32,543 nt of DNA from a virus. The notes beneath the pieces are model-generated. The model made no database searches. It worked only from the letters and a program-made list of their open reading frames with translations, and was not told the origin of the DNA. Where the stretch lies: the IMG/VR virus record IMGVR_UViG_3300045131_002220, positions 1 through 32,543 of that record. One strand, written 5' to 3'. Of the stretch, positions 29,003-32,543 are shown piece after piece (positions within the stretch are counted from its first letter, which is position 1; each line of letters starts with the position of its first letter). A program made the position numbers and the translations under genes.

Positions 29003-29343
29003 AGCGTACCCTCGGCCTCGATCTGGTCGTGGACAATGGGCAGCGCCAGCCGAGCCACGGTGATTATGGCATCGGTGGGGAGCTTGCCGTAGGCGACCTC
29101 ATACCGATCGGCAAACACACGCAGCGCGGCATCGGCGCGCGCCAGACTCACGTTGGTGGAGCCGTCCGGGATGATCTTCTCGGCGGCTTTGACGGCCGTA
29201 ATCAGCAACCCTTCGTACTTCTTCCACGCCGGCTTGGCTGTAAATAGTTTGGCGACGGCCCACGTGGCAACTCCGGCGATCGCGGTGATGATGGCGTTCA
29301 TGAATTCGGGGTTGGCGAGGAGGGCTGCGATGAGGTCTTTCAT
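28999..29343 (-). CDS. Holin-like protein
   Basis: A 114-residue protein from ATG 29343-29341 that overlaps the previous stop as ATGA. MKDLIAALLANPEFMNAIIT, followed by AIAGVATWAVAKLFT, gives one membrane helix at about 14-35. The rest (WKKYEGLLITAVKAAEKIIPDG, then ADAALRVFADRYE) is a soluble helical domain typical of single-helix phage holins with long cytoplasmic tails. It lies upstream of the Rz1-like gene. It would form inner-membrane lesions at lysis. Confidence 0.65.
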   Translation of the reverse strand: MKDLIAALLANPEFMNAIITAIAGVATWAVAKLFTAKPAWKKYEGLLITAVKAAEKIIPDGSTNVSLARADAALRVFADRYEVAYGKLPTDAIITVARLALPIVHDQIEAEGTL

Positions 29344-29747
29344 GGTGTATCCTTGTGGTTTTGTTTCTCTCCGGCAAATGCGCTGGAGTAGATAGGGAGT
29401 GGCGCGCGGGTGGCGCCGTAGAAAAGGGCGAGGATGATGATGCCGATGGCTATGCCGCTGGCGATGATGAGGGCGGCGCGGCCGGCGACGGTGTAGCCGC
29501 GGCCGCCGATGCTGTCGCACGCGGCCATGGTGAGGCCGTCGGCCATTATGCGGTCGCGCTCGACGCGCAGGAGGGTGGCGAGGCCGCGGGACTGGGCGAC
29601 GACGGCGTCGACGAGGGAGGCATGGCCGGCGCAGACGGACGGGCACGTCTTGGATGCGGACAGTGCGAGGCGTGTGTCGTCGATCTCGAGCAGGCGGGTC
29701 TTGAATTCGCCGGCCATGGATTGTTTGATTGCTTCGTCGTGGCTCAT
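29340..29747 (-). CDS. Single-span membrane protein of the lysis region
   Basis: A 135-residue protein. An N-terminal helical, soluble part (EAIKQSMAGEFKTRLLEIDD, later LVDAVVAQSRGLATLLRVER) precedes one transmembrane helix at about 91-111 (AALIIASGIAIGIIILALFYG). It has three cysteines (C35, C39, C77). The stop overlaps the holin-like start. It may be a second holin, antiholin or spanin component; the sequence does not decide. Confidence 0.6.
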   Translation of the reverse strand: MSHDEAIKQSMAGEFKTRLLEIDDTRLALSASKTCPSVCAGHASLVDAVVAQSRGLATLLRVERDRIMADGLTMAACDSIGGRGYTVAGRAALIIASGIAIGIIILALFYGATRAPLPIYSSAFAGEKQNHKDTP

Positions 29748-29776
29748 GTGTTGTTCTTTCTGCCTGTTAGAAGTTT

Positions 29777-29814
29777 GCCGGGAGGATCGAAAAAAAGTAA
29801 ACCCACCTCCCGGC
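29777..29814 (-). promoter_or_regulatory. 9-bp inverted repeat upstream of the lysis module
   Basis: GCCGGGAGG (29777-29785) and CCTCCCGGC (29806-29814) form a perfect 9-bp stem with a 20-base loop that contains a run of seven T on the minus strand. It fills the 92-base gap between the secreted basic protein and the lysis genes. It may limit read-through into the lysis genes. The T-run is in the loop, so it is not a standard terminator. Confidence 0.4.
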
Positions 29815-29839
29815 TCCAGCCCACTCGGGCCGGACGTTG

Positions 29840-30325
29840 TTATTTGGTGCCTCGCTTTTTGGCGATGGCGGCGGCGGCTGCTGCGGCGAGGGCGCCTGCG
29901 GCGGCGGCCGCAGCGTGTGATCCGTCGATGGGTGGTGCGGCGGGAGCAGGCGGCTTGAGCCGCGCGGTGTGCAGTGTCTTGATGGGGCGGATCTCGATGG
30001 ACCCGTCCGCGCGAATGACCTTGGCGGTTTGCTTGCCCTTGGCGTCGGTATTGATCGCGGCGAGGATCTCGCCTTTGACGCGCGCGGTGCGTTGCGTGTG
30101 GATGGCGCGATCCTGTTGGCGCGAGACGATCTGGGCAAAGGCGGATTTCGGGTCGGCCTCCTCGGCCGGCTCGACGGACTCGGCCGGATCGTCCAACGTG
30201 GATTCCAGCGGCATGGGCGGCAATTCTTGCCGGCGCGGTTGCAGGCGAGTTTTTAAGTTCTTGATCTCTATTGCCGATGCTGACGCGGCGGCGAGGACGA
30301 TGGCGATAACAATGATGGATCTCAT
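29840..30325 (-). CDS. Exported basic protein with poly-alanine tail
   Basis: A 161-residue protein, ATG 30325-30323 in ATGA overlap with the upstream stop. Residues 1-18 (MRSIIVIAIVLAAASASA) look like a signal peptide. The mature part is charged and probably flexible (EELPP-type segments, then DPAESVEPAEEADP), followed by a small domain (VKGEILAAINTDAKGKQTAK, VIRADGSIEIRPIKTLHTA). The C terminus is poly-Ala with a final KKRGTK. Function unknown. It is one of several exported or membrane-anchored proteins encoded in a row. Confidence 0.6.
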   Translation of the reverse strand: MRSIIVIAIVLAAASASAIEIKNLKTRLQPRRQELPPMPLESTLDDPAESVEPAEEADPKSAFAQIVSRQQDRAIHTQRTARVKGEILAAINTDAKGKQTAKVIRADGSIEIRPIKTLHTARLKPPAPAAPPIDGSHAAAAAAGALAAAAAAAIAKKRGTK

Positions 30326-31182
30326 AGTGTGACTCCTTGTGTAATGACTCCGGTGTAATTGGTGCCGCGCACGCGCGCCTCGATGGCGATGCCGCCTACG
30401 TAGCGGACGGCGAGGTTGGTGCCCCACGGATCGGGGTGTGCGTAATCCCAACCGGTGTAGGGCGTGGTTGCGACGCCGTTGGTCTCGACGACCACGCCAG
30501 AAACCGGCACGCGCAGATACTCCCCGGCGTTGAATCCGCCGAACTGCAGGTCGGTCTCGGGCTTGAGCGGGACGCCGCGCATGCCGGCGGGAATGGTGTA
30601 GTCAAAGCGGATGCAGGGGAGGCTGTCGATGGTGGTGGTATCGGGATAGCTGTTGGTGATCGGGACCAACTCCGACCAGACGTTTGCGGCGACAGATGCT
30701 TGCAGGAGTACGTTGACGTTGGTCGTCGGTTCCTCCGAAAAATAGACCCAGGCGGATAGGGTGTTGGTGGCTGCGTTTTGCGCGGTGCGAACGATAGTGG
30801 CTGTAATGTTGTGGTTGGTGGTCGAGGGCGGCGCGGCGCGTGGGAGGTCATAGCCAATATAGGCAATGGAGAGATTGGTGCTGGCCAGTTGGTTGGTCAT
30901 CGCTGCGTAGTCGGAGACTGCCGAAGCGATGACGTTGGAGGCGGCGGCCACGATGGCGGCGGTTTCCTCAATGAACATCTGTATGGCGGCCAGTTGCGTG
31001 GCGGTGCCGATCACACCCGATGGATCGTCCAGCCCGCCTCCGGAGAGCGCGACGACCAGCTGGCTAATACGCGCGGATGCTGGAGATTGATCCTTGGTGC
31101 CGCCGACGTAGGTCGCCCAGATGAGCATGATCGCAAGGACGGCCTTGGCGGCGATCGGGAGCTTTTTAATTTCATTGAACAC
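30322..31182 (-). CDS. Membrane-anchored Thr/Asn-rich protein
   Basis: A 286-residue protein. GTG 31182-31180 is preferred because GGAGG lies five bases upstream; a TTG at 31194 also opens the frame. It starts FNEIKKLPIAAKAVLAIMLI, a basic stretch and one membrane helix (about 12-30). The body is Ala/Thr/Asn-rich with many TN pairs (STTNHNITATIVRTAQNAAT, EEPTTNVNVLLQ) and two C-terminal strand-rich segments (GEYLRVPVSGVVVETNGVAT, AVRYVGGIAIEARVRGTNY). It overlaps the preceding gene by 11 bases. A type-II-anchored or fibre-like surface protein is possible. No family is recognised. Confidence 0.6.
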   Translation of the reverse strand: MFNEIKKLPIAAKAVLAIMLIWATYVGGTKDQSPASARISQLVVALSGGGLDDPSGVIGTATQLAAIQMFIEETAAIVAAASNVIASAVSDYAAMTNQLASTNLSIAYIGYDLPRAAPPSTTNHNITATIVRTAQNAATNTLSAWVYFSEEPTTNVNVLLQASVAANVWSELVPITNSYPDTTTIDSLPCIRFDYTIPAGMRGVPLKPETDLQFGGFNAGEYLRVPVSGVVVETNGVATTPYTGWDYAHPDPWGTNLAVRYVGGIAIEARVRGTNYTGVITQGVTL

Positions 31183-31912
31183 GGATACCTCCAACGAATG
31201 AGATGACGTTGGTGCCGGATGTCACGCGCAGGGTGAGCGGCGTCTGGCCGTTGGGCGAGACGCCGTTGCGGACGGGCAGGAAGATGCCGGTCTGTGATTG
31301 GACCGCCTCGGCGAAAACGCGGAAGAATGAAGCGGAGTAGGTTTTGGGCACGCGGACTCGGTTGCGGTAGCACTCGTAGAGCGTACTCCCCACCAGCTTA
31401 TTGGTGAGCACAACGCTGACGGATGTCGCAGTCTCCCAGGCGTTGGTTCGTCCGATCGAGGATACCCAGCGGCAGACCGGGAACTCGGCCGGCGACTCGT
31501 TAAAGTAGGTGTAAATGTCGGAATACGTATAGGTCGCATCATTGCTGACTGCCGGGGTAAACGCGACAATGGTGGCGGTGACGTTGGTGTTTTCGGAAAT
31601 AGAGCCTGTGCCGAAATCGAGCAGGTAGCCGCGGATATAGCCCACGCCCTCCAGGCCGTTGATGATTGACTGGACATCGACGAGCATGTTGGAAACGGTG
31701 ACGCCGGTGGCTTCAGCGACGGCGGCGGCCGTGGAAGCGCCCTCGGCTGCGGCGACGGCTGCCGCGACGCCGGTGATCGTCGCGACGGCGTTGCTCGGGA
31801 CGATCTCGCCGGATGGGCGGACCTGCACGAGCTCACCGATAGTGACCTCGGCGAGGCAGGGCGAGACGGCCAGGAGCGCGACGATGGAGAGACGGACGAT
31901 GCGGATCATCAT
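31172..31912 (-). CDS. Exported protein of the late operon
   Basis: A 246-residue protein. The tandem ATGs at 31912 and 31909 have GGAGG seven bases upstream, and the first overlaps the repeat-gene stop as ATGA; the upstream extension of the frame is rejected. MMIRIVRLSIVALLAVSPCL followed by AEV fits a signal peptide. The mature protein starts with a helical Ala-rich part (AAAVAAAEGASTAAAVAEAT) and then strand-rich segments with conserved-looking aromatic patterns (TYTYSDIYTYFNESPAEFP, LYECYRNRVRVPKTYSASFF) and C-terminal VTSGTNVISFVGGIRVQ. Its function is not recognised. It sits next to the tandem-repeat protein, so a common surface structure is plausible. Confidence 0.6.
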   Translation of the reverse strand: MMIRIVRLSIVALLAVSPCLAEVTIGELVQVRPSGEIVPSNAVATITGVAAAVAAAEGASTAAAVAEATGVTVSNMLVDVQSIINGLEGVGYIRGYLLDFGTGSISENTNVTATIVAFTPAVSNDATYTYSDIYTYFNESPAEFPVCRWVSSIGRTNAWETATSVSVVLTNKLVGSTLYECYRNRVRVPKTYSASFFRVFAEAVQSQTGIFLPVRNGVSPNGQTPLTLRVTSGTNVISFVGGIRVQ

Positions 31913-32543
31913 AAAACCTCCGAGATGTAATAGGAGTAGTTTGAGACAGTGACGCGCAGCCACTTGTTGCTGCCGGAATCGTAAAGGAGCCAGCCGGTCA
32001 CGGCGTTAGTAGGGACGCGAAGGATTGCGTTAGTGGCGGCCGTGATCCAACTGGGGATCGGATTAGTGGCGGCGGTGATCGCGGCGGCGGTCTGCGCGGG
32101 AATCGGATTAGTGGCGGCCGTGATCCAACTGGGGATCGGATTAGTGGCGGCGGTGATCGCGGCGGCTCGGGCGGCGGGGATCGGGTTCGTCGCTGCGTTG
32201 ATTGCGGCGGCCGTCTGCGAGGGAATCGGGTTCGTGGCGGCGTTGATCCAAGTGGGGATAGGATTAGTGGCGGCCGTGATCCAACTGGGGATCGGATTAG
32301 TGGCGGCGGTGATCGCGGCGGCTCGGGCGGCGGGGATCGGGTTCGTCGCTGCGTTGATTGCGGCGGCCGTCTGCGAGGGAATCGGGTTCGTGGCGGCGTT
32401 GATCCAAGTGGGGATAGGATTAGTGGCGGCCGTGATCCAACTGGGGATCGGATTAGTGGCGGCGGTGATCGCGGCGGCTCGGGCGGCGGGGATCGGGTTC
32501 GTCGCTGCGTTGATTGCGGCGGCCGTCTGCGAGGGAATCGGGT
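31909..32543 (-). CDS. Secreted tandem-repeat protein, C-terminal part (continues from base 1)
   Basis: The frame enters at 32543 (two bases of a split codon) and carries repeats of TAATNPIPS, INAATNPIP and AARAAAITAATN type. It leaves the repeat at about 32034 and ends in a unique C terminus: ILRVPTNAVTGWLLYDSGSN, KWLRVTVSNYSYYISEVL and TGA at 31911-31909. The unique end, rich in aromatic residues, looks like a folded cap. Together with 1-427 it forms one gene across the contig junction. The start of the next gene (31912) overlaps the stop. Function as for the N-terminal part: unknown, probably exported. Confidence 0.75.
   Translation of the reverse strand, partial: PIPSQTAAAINAATNPIPAARAAAITAATNPIPSWITAATNPIPTWINAATNPIPSQTAAAINAATNPIPAARAAAITAATNPIPSWITAATNPIPTWINAATNPIPSQTAAAINAATNPIPAARAAAITAATNPIPSWITAATNPIPAQTAAAITAATNPIPSWITAATNAILRVPTNAVTGWLLYDSGSNKWLRVTVSNYSYYISEVL
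32034..32543. repeat. 156-bp coding tandem repeat, right end
   Basis: Complete units start at 32106 and 32262; a third begins at 32418 and is cut by the contig end after 126 bases. A diverged partial unit lies at 32034-32105, where a shorter TCTGCGCGGG block replaces part of the unit. The last 282 bases equal bases 1-282. Identity between units is essentially complete, which points to recent expansion or homogenisation. Assembly may have collapsed or mis-counted copies. Confidence 0.9.

Overview
The window looks like a complete genome of a temperate, siphovirus-like dsDNA phage. The first 282 bases (1-282) are identical to the last 282 (32262-32543), and one reading frame runs unbroken across the join, so the molecule is probably circular, about 32,261 bp. 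The ends fall inside a 156-bp coding tandem repeat, so the true copy number is uncertain. The host is a GC-rich bacterium. An attP-like block copying the 5' half of a bacterial tRNA-Leu(UAA) shows the probable integration site. Several proteins resemble those of Verrucomicrobiota/Lentisphaerota-type mobile elements, but that host guess is weak.

Nearly all genes are on the minus strand and are densely packed, with many ATGA, GTGA or TTGA stop/start overlaps. Reading in the direction of transcription: an integrase (26010-27140) next to attP; a control region at 24579-24918 where two ribbon-helix-helix genes diverge; small early genes (DUF551-like, DUF3310-zinc ribbon, HTH, membrane protein); a ParB-like protein; a primase-helicase; a terminase large subunit; a DUF736/DUF4406/PUA-like accessory cluster with a glycosyltransferase and a minimal DNA polymerase X-like protein; then the head module (gpW-like, portal, ClpP-like protease-scaffold, major capsid, a secreted repeat protein, connectors), tail module (terminator, tube, gpG/gpGT-like chaperones with a -1 slippery site, tape measure, distal proteins), the tandem-repeat protein that crosses the contig ends, further exported or anchored proteins, and a holin/Rz1-like lysis module. 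The only plus-strand operon (24919-26005) encodes an RHH regulator and a PH-like membrane protein, and may be expressed in the prophage state.

The most unusual combination is this: three virion or virion-candidate proteins (capsid, tail tube, a distal tail protein) end in near-identical poly-threonine tails followed by Ala/Pro-Gly-stop. The same genome encodes a GT-A glycosyltransferase whose DxH motif and C-terminal motifs resemble polypeptide GalNAc-transferases. A phage-encoded Thr O-glycosylation system for decorating the virion is a testable inference. Other points of interest are the 175-residue Pol X-like enzyme, the signal peptides on several late-operon proteins, the attP that carries the 5' rather than the 3' half of a tRNA, and the absence of a recognisable endolysin.
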